Shown here one piece after another: positions 1 through 9,004 of a stretch of DNA of 57,292 bases. Each line of letters begins with the position of its first letter. The first letter of the stretch is position 1. Source of the stretch: Cyanobacteria bacterium MAG CAR3_bin_5 (GTDB taxonomy: Bacteria; Cyanobacteriota; Cyanobacteriia; PCC-6307; Cyanobiaceae). The notes below the pieces were generated by a model. It made no database searches. It saw nothing but the letters and a program-made list of their open reading frames with translations, and was not told where the DNA came from. Where the stretch lies: assembly GCA_026709085.1 (NCBI GenBank), contig JAPOTR010000046.1, forward strand, positions 1-57,292, in the 5' to 3' direction. The translations under genes and the position numbers were made by a program.

Positions 1-211
1 TCAGGCACTAGGCTCTTCTACGGCCTGCAACAGTCCCTATTTCACAGGTTCCTTAGGATTTTATGCGAAGAGTCATAGAAGTAACATTCTTGAGCTTGCT
101 CATAACTATAGCCCCACTGTCCTGTTATAGGACTTAACACATTTGAGGCCACGCCTAGCCCCTGGCTCCTCTCACCATCAATTCATCGTCTCACCCCCTA
201 CCCCACCACCC
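1..211. other. left-edge non-coding stretch
   Basis: No gene is supported here. A short plus-strand frame is open from base 1 to a TAG at 76-78 and could be the tail of a gene outside the window, but its 25 residues are not recognisable. The stretch is more AT-rich than its surroundings, as expected upstream of uppP, yet no well-spaced -35/-10 pair stands out. Confidence 0.3.
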
Positions 212-1102
212 ATGCCCCCCATCCCTCTGGCCGCCGCCCTGAACTTCGCAGATAGCGCCCCAGACTTGGCCCTGGCCTGCTGGCGCGCCCTGGTGCTGGG
301 CATTGTCCAGGGTCTCACCGAGTTTCTCCCCATCAGCAGCACGGCCCACCTCAAGGCGGTACCCGTCCTGCTGGGCTGGGGTGATCCTGGCGTAGCGGTC
401 ACCGCGGTGTTGCAATTGGGCAGCATCGCTGCCGTGATTGCCTATTTCCAGAAGGAGTTACGCCAACTGAGCCTGGGGCTACTGCGGGGCCTGCGGCAGG
501 GGCGTCTGGATGCCCCGGAGGCGCGGTTGGGGTTGGCTGTGGTGGTGGGCACTGTTCCCATTCTTGTGGCTGGGCTCACCATTCGGCTGTTCTTCTATGA
601 CGCCTACGGGGCATCGGTGCTGCGCAGCTTGGCGGGGATCGGGGTGGTGTCCATGGCGATGGCGGCGCTGCTGGCCCTGGCGGAGCGGACGGGGCACCGC
701 CGCCATGGTCTTGGCCAGGTGAGCGTCAGGGCGGGGTGGCTCCTGGGATTGGCGCAGATGTTGGCCTTGGTGCCGGGAGTGTCCCGCTCGGGCAGCACCC
801 TCACAGCGGCCCTGCTCATGGGCTGGAAGCGGGTGGCGGCTGCACGCTTCTCCTTCCTGCTGGGGATTCCAGCCATCACCATGGCGGGCTTGGCGGAAGT
901 GAAGGAGGCCCTCACCAGCCCCAGCCTGGGGGGTGGGCTGCCCCTGGCGGTGGGGGTGCTGAGTGCTGCCCTCTCCTCCTGGCTGGCCATTGCCTGGCTG
1001 CTGCGATTTTTGCAGCAGCACAGCACCTGGGTGTTTGTTGTGTATCGCCTGGGCTTTGGTGTGATGTTGCTGGTGGTCAGTGTTTGGGGAAATAGCGGAT
1101 AA
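212..1102 (+). CDS. uppP: undecaprenyl-diphosphatase UppP/BacA
   Basis: Membrane phosphatase that converts undecaprenyl diphosphate to the monophosphate, recycling the lipid carrier for peptidoglycan and other surface polymers. It shows the two family signatures: EFLPISSTAH near residue 40 and PGVSRSGST near residue 188, separated by hydrophobic helices. The chosen ATG gives 296 residues, a normal family length. An in-frame TTG at 143 would add 23 Pro/His-rich residues with no family resemblance. The 3' end overlaps the convergent icd gene by 26 bp, so no separate terminator fits between them. Confidence 0.93.
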   Translation: MPPIPLAAALNFADSAPDLALACWRALVLGIVQGLTEFLPISSTAHLKAVPVLLGWGDPGVAVTAVLQLGSIAAVIAYFQKELRQLSLGLLRGLRQGRLDAPEARLGLAVVVGTVPILVAGLTIRLFFYDAYGASVLRSLAGIGVVSMAMAALLALAERTGHRRHGLGQVSVRAGWLLGLAQMLALVPGVSRSGSTLTAALLMGWKRVAAARFSFLLGIPAITMAGLAEVKEALTSPSLGGGLPLAVGVLSAALSSWLAIAWLLRFLQQHSTWVFVVYRLGFGVMLLVVSVWGNSG

Positions 1103-2531
1103 TCGCTTCGGCAAACTCTGAGCACTTCAGGGGGGGATCCACAGGGGGCTCCATCATGCGGGCCAGGTCGTAGGTGACGCAGCGGTTGGCGATGGCCTGG
1201 CCAATGCCGTGGTTGATCAGGGCGGCGGCTTCATGCCAGCCGAGAAACTCCAACATCATCTGCCCACTGAGGATCAGGGAGCCGGGATTGATGCGATCCA
1301 GACCGGCGTGTTTGGGGGCGGTGCCGTGGGTGGCCTCGAAGATGGCGGCAGCATCTCCGATGTTGGCGCCGGGGGCCATGCCCAGACCCCCCACAATGGC
1401 CGCTGCCGCATCGGAGATGTAGTCCCCGTTCAAGTTGAGGGTGGCCAGCACCGAATACTCCCCCGGTCGGGTTTGTAACTGCTGGAACACGCTATCGGCA
1501 ATGCGGTCGTCCACCATCACCATCCGGCGCCAGCGGTCGTGACCGTGGGATTCGCCAATGCTGTCCAGGATGGCCCGCACCTCTTCACAGACCGCCTGCT
1601 GTTTGACGGGGGTGAGGTTGTCGTAGCCGGGATCGATCTTGCGGGCGTTGTTTTCCACCGACAACCCGGGATCCCTGGCCAGATTGTCCAATACCCAGCT
1701 TTCCCGCTCCGTGACACACGCGGTGCGGAACTCCGTTGTGGCCAACTCGTAGCCCCAGTCCCGGAAGGCCCCCTCGGTGAACTTCATGATGTTCCCCTTA
1801 TGGACCAGGGTCACATGGCGTTTGCGCCCTTCCAGCCCCAGGGCATGGTGGATGGCGCGGCGCACATGGCGCTGGGTGCCCACCTTGCTCACCGGTTTGA
1901 TGCCCAGGCCGGAGCCGGGGCGCAGCCGGCGGTTCCCCAGCTTGCTACTGGCGGGGATCACCGTCTCGTTCAGGTGGCGCAGCAACTCCTGACCCACCGG
2001 GTCGTCAGCGGCCCACTCCACACCGATGTAGATATCTTCCGTATTCTCCCGATACACCACCACGTCCAACTCCTCCGGGCGTCGGTGGGGGCTGGGGACG
2101 CCTGGGTAATACCGGCAGGGTCGCACGCAGCAGTACAGGTCAAACAGTTGCCGCAGCGCCACGTTCAGGGAGCGAATCCCGCCCCCCACCGGCGTGGTGA
2201 GGGGGCCTTTGATGGCAATGCCGTACCGGCGGACGGCGTTCAGGGTGTCCTCCGGCAGATACTGCAGGTCCCCGTAGACCTGACAGGCCTCGTCACCGGC
2301 ATAGACCTTGAACCACTGAATGCGACGCTTGGCGCCGTAGGCAGCTTGCACGGCAGCGTCCAGCACCCGCTGGGTGGCGGGCCAGATGTCCACGCCGGTG
2401 CCGTCCCCGCGAATGAAGGGAATAATGGGATCATCGGGGACAACGGGGCGCCCCGCCTCAAAACGGATGGCGCTCCCGGTCCGAGGCGGGGTGAGCTTGG
2501 TGAAGCCGGGCATGGTGGCGCTGGCAGACAT
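1077..2531 (-). CDS. icd: NADP-dependent isocitrate dehydrogenase
   Basis: Oxidatively decarboxylates isocitrate to 2-oxoglutarate, the carbon skeleton for ammonium assimilation and a nitrogen-status signal in cyanobacteria. The 484-residue product is close to the usual cyanobacterial length (about 475). It carries the N-terminal PFIRGDGTG motif, a YRENTEDIY segment and the C-terminal IFEATHGTAPKHAG nucleotide-binding region. No clear NtcA palindrome (GTA-N8-TAC) is visible directly upstream. Convergent with uppP, with overlapping stops. Confidence 0.95.
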   Translation of the reverse strand: MSASATMPGFTKLTPPRTGSAIRFEAGRPVVPDDPIIPFIRGDGTGVDIWPATQRVLDAAVQAAYGAKRRIQWFKVYAGDEACQVYGDLQYLPEDTLNAVRRYGIAIKGPLTTPVGGGIRSLNVALRQLFDLYCCVRPCRYYPGVPSPHRRPEELDVVVYRENTEDIYIGVEWAADDPVGQELLRHLNETVIPASSKLGNRRLRPGSGLGIKPVSKVGTQRHVRRAIHHALGLEGRKRHVTLVHKGNIMKFTEGAFRDWGYELATTEFRTACVTERESWVLDNLARDPGLSVENNARKIDPGYDNLTPVKQQAVCEEVRAILDSIGESHGHDRWRRMVMVDDRIADSVFQQLQTRPGEYSVLATLNLNGDYISDAAAAIVGGLGMAPGANIGDAAAIFEATHGTAPKHAGLDRINPGSLILSGQMMLEFLGWHEAAALINHGIGQAIANRCVTYDLARMMEPPVDPPLKCSEFAEAIIRYFPKH

Positions 2532-2580
2532 GAAGACTGCAACAATCCTGCAACTCTATATTCCCCCGACCGCCGGGGGG

Positions 2581-2979
2581 TCAGCCCCCCATGGTTTTGG
2601 AGATGCACATCTCCCGACCAAGTTCGTAGATCCGGAAACGCTCCTTGCGGGTCATGCTCTGAAGGTTCAGTGAGGCGGCAAAGTCCGAGGCCATGGTCAG
2701 CGGGGCCTCTTGACCCAGTGCTTTCATCGCACCGAGAAGATCGTCATCGCTCATGCCCTTGTAAAGGTCAGGCTCATTGAGCCTGGCTTTACGGGCAACG
2801 GCGAGAAAGCAGGGGTCAATCACTTCCTCCATGACCTCCTCGTTAATGTCCATGACAGCGAAACCGGGAGCCGCCAGCGGCCCCAGCCACAGGAAAGCCG
2901 TCACCAACACTGGCGCAATCAGCCGCAGAAGCGCGAAGATGGCGCGGGAGTGCTGAAGCCTCATGGACACGTGTCTCAC
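2581..2979 (-). CDS. hypothetical exported protein
   Basis: A 132-residue protein with an N-terminal hydrophobic stretch (about residues 14-41, ending near APGFA) that looks like a signal peptide or membrane anchor. A soluble, acidic, helical C-terminal part with two Cys residues follows. Two possible ATG starts lie 15 bp apart. It faces away from the FAD oxidase gene, 38 bp apart, so the two probably share a divergent promoter region. I do not recognise the family. Confidence 0.7.
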   Translation of the reverse strand: MRHVSMRLQHSRAIFALLRLIAPVLVTAFLWLGPLAAPGFAVMDINEEVMEEVIDPCFLAVARKARLNEPDLYKGMSDDDLLGAMKALGQEAPLTMASDFAASLNLQSMTRKERFRIYELGREMCISKTMGG

Positions 2980-3017
2980 GGTTGGGTTGAAGGTACACCT
3001 GGAAAGCGGACCGGCTC

Positions 3018-4181
3018 TTGCCCGTGCCCATGGACCGTGACGTGATTGCCGTGGTGGGCGCCGGCAGTGTGGGCAGCGTCACAGCCTGGTGGCTGGCCCG
3101 CTGTGGCGCCCAGGTGGCGTGGATTGCCCCCCCTCGTCTCCATGGCCAGGGCGTTGGACCGGAGGCGCCCGGCAGTCTGGCGGCCCTGGGGGTGCTGATG
3201 GGCCATTGCAGCCGGCGCCGCCGTGGCCGAAGCTGGCGGCTGCGGCGCACCGCCGTTGACCTGTGGCGCCAGTGGCTGCCGTTGCTGGGTCCCGTCCCCC
3301 GGCAATGGGGGCTCACGGTGCTCTGCCACCAGGCCGACGAGGTGGAGTGGCTCCGGGCGCTGGTGCGCCACCGTCAAGGGGAGGGCTGCCCTCTGGCCTG
3401 GCGCACCCGGGACGACCTGCTCAATTCCTGGCCCGCCCTGGCGGCCACCGATCTGCAGGGCGGCCTCTGGTCGCCCCAGGACGGACAGTTGGATCCCGCC
3501 CCGCTATTGGCGGCCCTGGCCGGGGCTGCCGAGGGTCTGGGGGTCCAGCGCTGGCCCGCCCAGGTGACAGGCCTCAAGCCTGACGGCGGGAACTGGCGCC
3601 TTCAACTCCAAGCCGCTGATCCCGCCGTTCCGGGAACCCTTCCGGCCTCGGCCGTGGCGCTTTGCACAGGGTTGGGCGCCGGCCCGTTGTTGGCGACCCT
3701 GGATCCGGTTGTCCGGTTGGCCTGGCCCATGGCGCCCGTGCTGGGCCAGGCGGCTGAACTCCACTGCCCCCTGCTGCCGTCCCAGGGCTTGCCGGGGCCG
3801 GTGGTATGGCGGGGGGTACACTTGATCCCCCGCCCGCAGCCCCGGCAGTTGTGGATAGGGGCAACCGTCGAGCCCGGTAACCGGAGCCAGGCCCATTGCT
3901 TTGATCGGATGCTGGAACTGGACGGGGCCGCCCCTCCGTGGCTACGGCAGGCTCGGGTGTTGCGCCGCTGGCAGGGGGTGCGGGCCCGGCCCGTGGGCCG
4001 CCCGGCGCCACTGTTGACAACCCTGGCGCCGGGGTTGCTGCTCACCAGTGGCCACTACCGCAACGGCATTCTCCTGGCGCCGGCCACAGCCGCCTGGACT
4101 GCCCGGCAACTGGGCTTCCCGTCGTCGGACGCCCGGCCCCAGCCGTCTGGGAACGGTTCGGCGCCATCGATTATCGACTGA
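3018..4181 (+). CDS. FAD-dependent amine/glycine oxidase-like protein
   Basis: Belongs to the DAO/ThiO-type FAD oxidoreductases. The N-terminus has the Rossmann signature VVGAGSVGSVTAWWLARCG (GxGxxG), and the C-terminus has TSGHYRNGILLAPATA, typical of the FAD-contacting end of glycine oxidase-like enzymes. Internal ATG at 3030 (MDRDVIAVVG) is an equally good start. ThiO (glycine oxidase, thiamine thiazole formation) is the nearest named role, but the substrate cannot be fixed from sequence. A YjbQ-type gene, linked elsewhere to thiamine phosphate chemistry, lies close by on the other strand. Confidence 0.8.
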   Translation: MPVPMDRDVIAVVGAGSVGSVTAWWLARCGAQVAWIAPPRLHGQGVGPEAPGSLAALGVLMGHCSRRRRGRSWRLRRTAVDLWRQWLPLLGPVPRQWGLTVLCHQADEVEWLRALVRHRQGEGCPLAWRTRDDLLNSWPALAATDLQGGLWSPQDGQLDPAPLLAALAGAAEGLGVQRWPAQVTGLKPDGGNWRLQLQAADPAVPGTLPASAVALCTGLGAGPLLATLDPVVRLAWPMAPVLGQAAELHCPLLPSQGLPGPVVWRGVHLIPRPQPRQLWIGATVEPGNRSQAHCFDRMLELDGAAPPWLRQARVLRRWQGVRARPVGRPAPLLTTLAPGLLLTSGHYRNGILLAPATAAWTARQLGFPSSDARPQPSGNGSAPSIID

Positions 4182-4216
4182 CGACACTACACGTAGTGTC
4201 GATATGTAGTGTCGAT
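4182..4216. promoter_or_regulatory. three-half-site operator-like repeat
   Basis: A 9-bp inverted repeat (CGACACTAC - AC - GTAGTGTCG, 4182-4201) is followed by a second direct copy of GTAGTGTCGAT (4206-4216) at a 13-bp period. It starts immediately after the stop of the FAD oxidase and ends about 95 bp before the small gene at 4310. Two inward-facing half-sites plus a third in tandem resemble a transcription factor operator. A role as terminator is less likely because no T-run follows. Confidence 0.45.
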
Positions 4217-4309
4217 GGACCTGAATCGACGCCTTCCCTGCCCTTGCGCTCCTGTCTCCGGTTGTTAGCGTCAAGAGCGACATTGGTCTTCACAACTAGG
4301 GAGTGTCCC

Positions 4310-4534
4310 ATGGCGCCAGGGCAGCTATCCTCTCGACTCCTCGCTTCACGGCGGCTAAGACGCGCCAGCCGGGGAGATAGCCTTGCCAACATCCCTTCGG
4401 CCGATCTAGCCAGGGCCTACGTGACGGGAGAAGACGTTTACCTGGGTCAGGGACGCTGGTGGCGGTGGAAACGGGATGGCATCCCCGGTTGGCTGGCGCC
4501 TTTTCTCCGGGAAACAGGGTTGCTGGAGGCATGA
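4310..4534 (+). CDS. small hypothetical protein
   Basis: A 74-residue, basic and Trp-rich protein. The ATG at 4310 excludes a long upstream open frame that merely shadows the FAD oxidase. The C-terminal part (DVYLGQGRWWRWKRDG then LAPFLRETGLLEA) looks like a folded small domain rather than random translation. Preceded by the operator-like repeat at 4182-4216. Family not recognised. Confidence 0.5.
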   Translation: MAPGQLSSRLLASRRLRRASRGDSLANIPSADLARAYVTGEDVYLGQGRWWRWKRDGIPGWLAPFLRETGLLEA

Positions 4535-4550
4535 GCCTGTCCGGGCCTCG

Positions 4551-5000
4551 TCAATCCCCCACGCAGTGAACACTCACCACCCGTGTCTGGGGCTTGGCGC
4601 GGTGCTCCATGAGGTAGATGCCCTGCCATTGGCCGAGCAACAGGCACCCCTCGGTAAAGCTGAGGTTGAGGTGGGTGTTGGTGAGCAGGGTGCGAATGTG
4701 GGCAGGCATGTCGTCAGGCCCTTCGTTGCTGTGGCGGTAGGCGCGAACAGGGCCGCGCCCACTGAGAGAGCGGGCGCCTTCCGTGGGGGCGAGAGCGGCC
4801 AGATGGGCCAGCAGGTCCGCCAGCACGTGGGGATCGGCGTTCTCGTTGATGCAGAGGCTGGCGCTGGTGTGGAGGCAACTGAGGCAGACCAGACCTTGTT
4901 CAAGTCCACTGTCTGCAAGAACAGCGGCAACGTTGGGGGTGATGTGGATGAAGCCCTGGCCGGAGGTTGAGACCCTGAGCCGCTGCAGGTGTTGAGCCAT
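4551..5000 (-). CDS. yjbQ: YjbQ/UPF0047 family protein
   Basis: A 149-residue protein with the YjbQ family pattern: CLHTSASLCINENADP in the middle, then SEGPDD-like HSNEGPDDMPAHIR, then FTEGCLLLGQWQGIYLMEH and a final RVVSVHCVGD. Members are small homo-oligomeric proteins; some show weak thiamine-phosphate synthase activity and the physiological role is unsettled. It starts 6 bp after the stop of the next minus-strand gene upstream (5007-5639), so the two are probably cotranscribed. Confidence 0.88.
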   Translation of the reverse strand: MAQHLQRLRVSTSGQGFIHITPNVAAVLADSGLEQGLVCLSCLHTSASLCINENADPHVLADLLAHLAALAPTEGARSLSGRGPVRAYRHSNEGPDDMPAHIRTLLTNTHLNLSFTEGCLLLGQWQGIYLMEHRAKPQTRVVSVHCVGD

Positions 5001-5006
5001 GGGCCC

Positions 5007-5639
5007 TCAGGCGGACGGCGCGTCGGATATCACCACGGGCAGGCGCTCCGTCAGACCGGAATTCCGCTGCCGCCCCTCCTCCTGCTGATTCACCAGGCTC
5101 ACCGCCTCCTGCAGCAAGGAATCGAACATCTCCCCCGGGAGCCGGTGCCGCGCCACTTCCATGAAGGTGCGGGAGATGGACTCACCGGCTGCTGCCATCA
5201 ACTGGGGGTTGGTGCGCCGGCTGTTCTGCTCTTCTTCAATGGCCTTCATGAAGCGGGCGGTCACGTCCCGCTTGGTGCAGGCGCGGATCACCGCATCCCG
5301 CGGCGTGGTGTCCAGGTCCGCTTCCAACTGGGCAATGCGCTGCTCCAGACTGGTGAACACCTCCCTGGCTTCCCGGCTCAGGTTGGCCAACTGACCGTCA
5401 CTCAGCTTGGGGAGATCCGCCACATAGACCCTGCCGTGGTCGTTCAGGGTAAGGAAGGGGGCCCGGGACGTACTGGCGATGGTGCGCAGGGGTGGCCGCG
5501 CCTGGTGGGGACGACTGGTGGGGGGCTGAAGACTGGGGACTGGGGGACTGGGGGACTGGGGGCTGGTGGACTGAAGGCTGGAGGACCCGGCGGAACTGCG
5601 CCGGCGGGTGATGCGATTCGCGGGGAAGCTGGACGTCAC
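5007..5639 (-). CDS. hypothetical protein with disordered N-terminus
   Basis: A 210-residue protein. The first 60 or so residues are Ser/Pro/Gln-rich and encoded partly by a short tandem repeat (5521-5580). The remainder looks ordered and helical, with an apparent coiled coil (SREAREVFTSLEQRIAQLEA) and a long conserved-looking helical tail. No catalytic motif is seen. The upstream partner of yjbQ. I do not recognise it, though the ordered part has the look of a conserved cyanobacterial protein. Confidence 0.65.
   Translation of the reverse strand: MTSSFPANRITRRRSSAGSSSLQSTSPQSPSPPVPSLQPPTSRPHQARPPLRTIASTSRAPFLTLNDHGRVYVADLPKLSDGQLANLSREAREVFTSLEQRIAQLEADLDTTPRDAVIRACTKRDVTARFMKAIEEEQNSRRTNPQLMAAAGESISRTFMEVARHRLPGEMFDSLLQEAVSLVNQQEEGRQRNSGLTERLPVVISDAPSA
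5521..5580. repeat. GGGGGACTG minisatellite
   Basis: About six imperfect copies of a 9-bp unit (GGGGGACTG and variants) lie in frame within the hypothetical gene 5007-5639, encoding Ser-Pro-rich triplets in its disordered N-terminus. Because the unit is a multiple of three, copy-number change would lengthen or shorten the linker without a frameshift. Confidence 0.65.
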
Positions 5640-5730
5640 GGTTTAACTGGAGTTAGGGGATGTATGAACACGGTTCATCGCTTCATTCTGCCACAGAAGA
5701 CGGTTTTAACCACCACCCCGGGGCAGTGGT

Positions 5731-6768
5731 TCAGAAGGGCAGCCCCTCGACGGGTCCCCGCCCCGCCAGCACCTCCCCAAGGCGCCAGCACTGCTCGCCA
5801 CAATCCCGGCAGCAAGCCAGGGCATCATCTACCCCGTTGGGGGGCACCACCAGACAAAAGCCGACGCCCAGATTGAAGGTGCTCCAAAGGTCGGCCTCCG
5901 GTATCCGCCCCTGCTGCTGCAACCAGCGGAACAGGGGCGGAACGGACCAACTGTCCCCGTCAAGCGCCAGGCGCAGATTGCTCCCGTCAGGAAGGCAACG
6001 GGGCAGGTTGCCCGGCAATCCGCCGCCGGTGATATGCACCATCCCGTGGAGGGGAACCTGCCCCAGGAGCAGTTGTCGCACCAGGGGGGCATAGAGACGG
6101 GTGGGCTCCATGAGTTGTTGGGCCAGGCTCATGTTGTGCTCCGGCTCCAGGCGCAGGGCATGGGGGTCCACGCCACTGTGATCCAACACCCGTTGAATCA
6201 GGCTGAAGCCGTTGCTGTGGGGGCCTGAACTGGCAACAGCGATCACCTGGTCTCCCGGCTGGACGTGGCCACCGTCCACCAGGGCCGGGGCATCCACCAC
6301 CCCCACGCAGAAACCGGCCAGGTCGTAGCGGCCGTCCCCATAGAAGCCGGGCATCTCTGCGGTCTCTCCCCCCAGCAGGGCACAGCCGCTGACGCGGCAG
6401 GCCCAGGCCATGCCGTCCACGGCTGCCGCCAGGGCATCCGGCATCAGGCGACCACTGGCGATGTAGTCCAGAAAGAACAGGGGATCCGCACCGCTGGTGA
6501 TCACGTCGTTCACGCTCATGGCCACCAGATCGATCCCCACCTGCCGGTGGCAGCCCCAGTCCTGCGCCAGGGCCAGCTTGGTGCCCACCCCGTCGGCCCC
6601 GGCCACCAGCAGGGGCTGTTGCAGACCGGCGGGCACACGACAGAGTCCGCCAAAGCCCCCCAGACTACCCACCACTTCGGGACGGCCCGTGCTGGCCGCC
6701 ATGGCGCGGATCCGGGCAACAAAGGCATTGCCCGCCTCAATGTCCACACCGGCGCCGCGATAGTCCAT
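5731..6768 (-). CDS. purM: phosphoribosylformylglycinamidine cyclo-ligase (AIR synthetase)
   Basis: ATP-dependent ring closure of FGAM to AIR in purine synthesis. The ATG at 6768 gives [17 protein letters not shown], the canonical PurM start, and 345 residues. Further signatures are [37 protein letters not shown] and [14 protein letters not shown] second ATG five codons upstream is less likely. The gene diverges from panC-cmk with only about 30 bp between starts. Confidence 0.95.
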   Translation of the reverse strand: MDYRGAGVDIEAGNAFVARIRAMAASTGRPEVVGSLGGFGGLCRVPAGLQQPLLVAGADGVGTKLALAQDWGCHRQVGIDLVAMSVNDVITSGADPLFFLDYIASGRLMPDALAAAVDGMAWACRVSGCALLGGETAEMPGFYGDGRYDLAGFCVGVVDAPALVDGGHVQPGDQVIAVASSGPHSNGFSLIQRVLDHSGVDPHALRLEPEHNMSLAQQLMEPTRLYAPLVRQLLLGQVPLHGMVHITGGGLPGNLPRCLPDGSNLRLALDGDSWSVPPLFRWLQQQGRIPEADLWSTFNLGVGFCLVVPPNGVDDALACCRDCGEQCWRLGEVLAGRGPVEGLPF

Positions 6769-6797
6769 GGTAGAGCCTGTCAAAGTCCTGGTTTGAT

Positions 6798-8363
6798 GTG
6801 GTAATCCTGCACAGCAACAGTGCGTTGGACCAATGGCTGGCCGCTGCCGGCGGCCCCGTCCATTTTGTCCCCACCATGGGTGGATTGCATCGCGGCCATC
6901 AGCGGCTTATCCGCGCTGCCTGCGGGTCGGGGGCGCGGGTCCTGGTGAGCGTGTTCGTCAACCCCACCCAGTTTGCAGCGGGAGACGACTTTACGACCTA
7001 TCCGCGACACCCTGACGGAGACGCTCAACAGGCCGGCGCCGCTGGTGCTGATGCCGTCTGGTTCCCCGCGGTGGAGCACGTCTACAGTGAAGCCGACGAC
7101 GCCAACCCGGACCGCACCTGCAGCGGCGGCCGGCCCCGGATCGAGCCTGCCCTGATCCGCACCCTCTGCGGTCCCTGGCGGCCGGGCCATTTTGAAGGGG
7201 TGCTCATGGTGATGGAGCGGCTCCTGGAGCGGGTGCAGCCCGCCGTAGTGGTGATGGGGGAAAAGGACTGGCAGCAGCTCACGGTGTTGCGCCAGTGCCT
7301 GCCCGCATTGCGCCAGAAGCGCTGCCGTCTGCTGGCGGCGCCGGTGGTGCGGGAAGAGGACGGGCTCCCCTGTAGCTCAAGGAACGGCCGCCTCAGCCCG
7401 GCGCAGCGGCGGCAGGCGGCCCTGGCGCCCCAGGCCCTGCAGGAGGCGGAGGCCGCGGTGCTGGCGGGGGAGCGGCGCGCCACGGTCCTGGAACAACGGG
7501 TGCGCACCCGCCTGGCATCCTCAGGATTGCAGGTGGACTATGCCCAACTGGTGCATCCCCTCACCCTGCAACCCTGCTCCCGGTTGGAGGGCGTGGCCAT
7601 GTTGGCGACAGCGGTTCACGTGGGGCCGGCCCGCCTGCTGGATCACAGGTTCCTGCTGAGCCGCAAGCCCATCATCGCCATTGACGGCCCGGCGGGAACG
7701 GGGAAAAGCACGGTGACCCGCCTGTTGGCGGCGCGGCTGGGCCTTCTCCATCTGGACACCGGCGCCATGTATCGCGCCGTCGCCTGGCTCGTGCTGGAGA
7801 ACCGGCAGCCCGTCGGCTCCGGCGAAGCCCTGCAAAAGCTTCTGGAGACCATGGAGTTGCGGCTCGCCTGGGGAGACCATGGGCAGCAGGTGATCCGCAT
7901 CAACGGGGTGAACGTGAGTGACGCCGTTCGCCTCCCCCGTGTCACCGCCGCCGTTCCCCGGGTGGCGGCCCTGCCGGAGGTGCGCCAGGTGCTTACCCGG
8001 CAACAGCGGGTGTTGGGCCGGGAGGGGGGACTGGTGAGCGAGGGACGGGATATGGGTACCGCCGTCTTCCCCCATGCAGAGTTGAAGGTGTATTTGACCG
8101 CCACCGTGGCTGAGCGGGCGCGGCGGCGGGCTGCTGACATGACCCAGCGGGGTCAAACGCCGCCGCCACTGGCCACACTGGAAGCCCAGATTGCCGAGCG
8201 GGACCATCTGGACCGCACCCGTACGGAAGCGCCTCTGCGACCGGCCGAGGATGGGGTGGTGGTGGCCACCGACGGCATCAGTGTTGAGCAGGTGGTGGAC
8301 GAACTGGAGGATCTGTTCCGCCAGCGGGTGCCCCACGGAGCCTGGTCAATGGGTCGGCGCTGA
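6798..8363 (+). CDS. panC/cmk: fused pantothenate synthetase / cytidylate kinase
   Basis: A 521-residue two-enzyme fusion, a known cyanobacterial arrangement. Residues 1-275 are PanC, joining pantoate and beta-alanine: [41 protein letters not shown] and [12 protein letters not shown]. After a short linker (about 280-290), residues 291-515 are CMP/dCMP kinase: [14 protein letters not shown]-loop, [28 protein letters not shown] and RARRRAADM. The start is GTG at 6798; no earlier start exists because of the divergent purM. Confidence 0.95.
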   Translation: MVILHSNSALDQWLAAAGGPVHFVPTMGGLHRGHQRLIRAACGSGARVLVSVFVNPTQFAAGDDFTTYPRHPDGDAQQAGAAGADAVWFPAVEHVYSEADDANPDRTCSGGRPRIEPALIRTLCGPWRPGHFEGVLMVMERLLERVQPAVVVMGEKDWQQLTVLRQCLPALRQKRCRLLAAPVVREEDGLPCSSRNGRLSPAQRRQAALAPQALQEAEAAVLAGERRATVLEQRVRTRLASSGLQVDYAQLVHPLTLQPCSRLEGVAMLATAVHVGPARLLDHRFLLSRKPIIAIDGPAGTGKSTVTRLLAARLGLLHLDTGAMYRAVAWLVLENRQPVGSGEALQKLLETMELRLAWGDHGQQVIRINGVNVSDAVRLPRVTAAVPRVAALPEVRQVLTRQQRVLGREGGLVSEGRDMGTAVFPHAELKVYLTATVAERARRRAADMTQRGQTPPPLATLEAQIAERDHLDRTRTEAPLRPAEDGVVVATDGISVEQVVDELEDLFRQRVPHGAWSMGRR

Positions 8364-8389
8364 GGGTGACGTGACGCCAGCGCCTGCAA

Positions 8390-8977
8390 CTACCAGGCGT
8401 CAGGCAGTTCCGCTGCAAACCTGCCGGTGCGTTTGAATTCGAACGCACCGGCGACGCCCCCCCAGACATGAGTATGGGTTTGGGGATCAAAGCCCTGGTC
8501 CGTGGTGCGCAACCAGCCCTCCCCCACTTCAAAACGACTCACCAGGTAGGTTTCCCGGCCGGCCCGCTGCACCCGGCAGTTGCAACCCGGCTCCACCTCA
8601 CCCCGGAACCCGTCCCCCGCCGGCTCCACCAGGTAGGTGCAGCCCTGTAGCAGGGTCAAATCCTCTTGCCGAACCTGGGCCAGCCGCTCCGGAGCCATGG
8701 TGGCGCCGTAAAAGCGCTCTTCCTCGTGGAGGGCCCAATTTTCAATGATCAGGCCCCGATCCTGCCGATGGCGAACCCGCAGCACCCGGATGCGGTAGGG
8801 CTGGCTCGGATCCAGGGCATAGGCCTGCTCCAGCAGCAGGGAACCGGGGGCCAGTTGGGGTGTGGGACGGAACACCACCTGGATGGAGGCAAAGAGGGGT
8901 GGATTGGCCACTGCCTGGGCTTCGTTGGAAAATACGCCGCTGAGTTGCTCCAGCAGACGGCGGGTGATTAAGGCCAT
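8390..8977 (-). CDS. CpcT/CpeT-family bilin lyase
   Basis: A 195-residue member of the CpcT/CpeT family of chromophore lyases, which attach bilins to the Cys-153 region of beta subunits or act as chaperone lyases. Visible signatures include LEQAYALDPSQPYRIRVLR, IENWALHEEERFYGA, GCTYLVEPAGDGFRG and the ending GAFEFKRTGRFA. It is the last gene of the phycocyanin block and a paralogue of the gene at 11897-12544. Whether it serves CpcB or phycoerythrin beta cannot be told from sequence. Confidence 0.85.
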   Translation of the reverse strand: MALITRRLLEQLSGVFSNEAQAVANPPLFASIQVVFRPTPQLAPGSLLLEQAYALDPSQPYRIRVLRVRHRQDRGLIIENWALHEEERFYGATMAPERLAQVRQEDLTLLQGCTYLVEPAGDGFRGEVEPGCNCRVQRAGRETYLVSRFEVGEGWLRTTDQGFDPQTHTHVWGGVAGAFEFKRTGRFAAELPDAW

Positions 8978-9004
8978 GGCAGGGCAGAGGAGAGGGAGAG
9001 AAGA

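Noticed and set aside
7521..8336. 271-codon minus-strand frame across the cytidylate kinase region
   Set aside because: Antisense shadow of the cmk domain, with no family features of its own.
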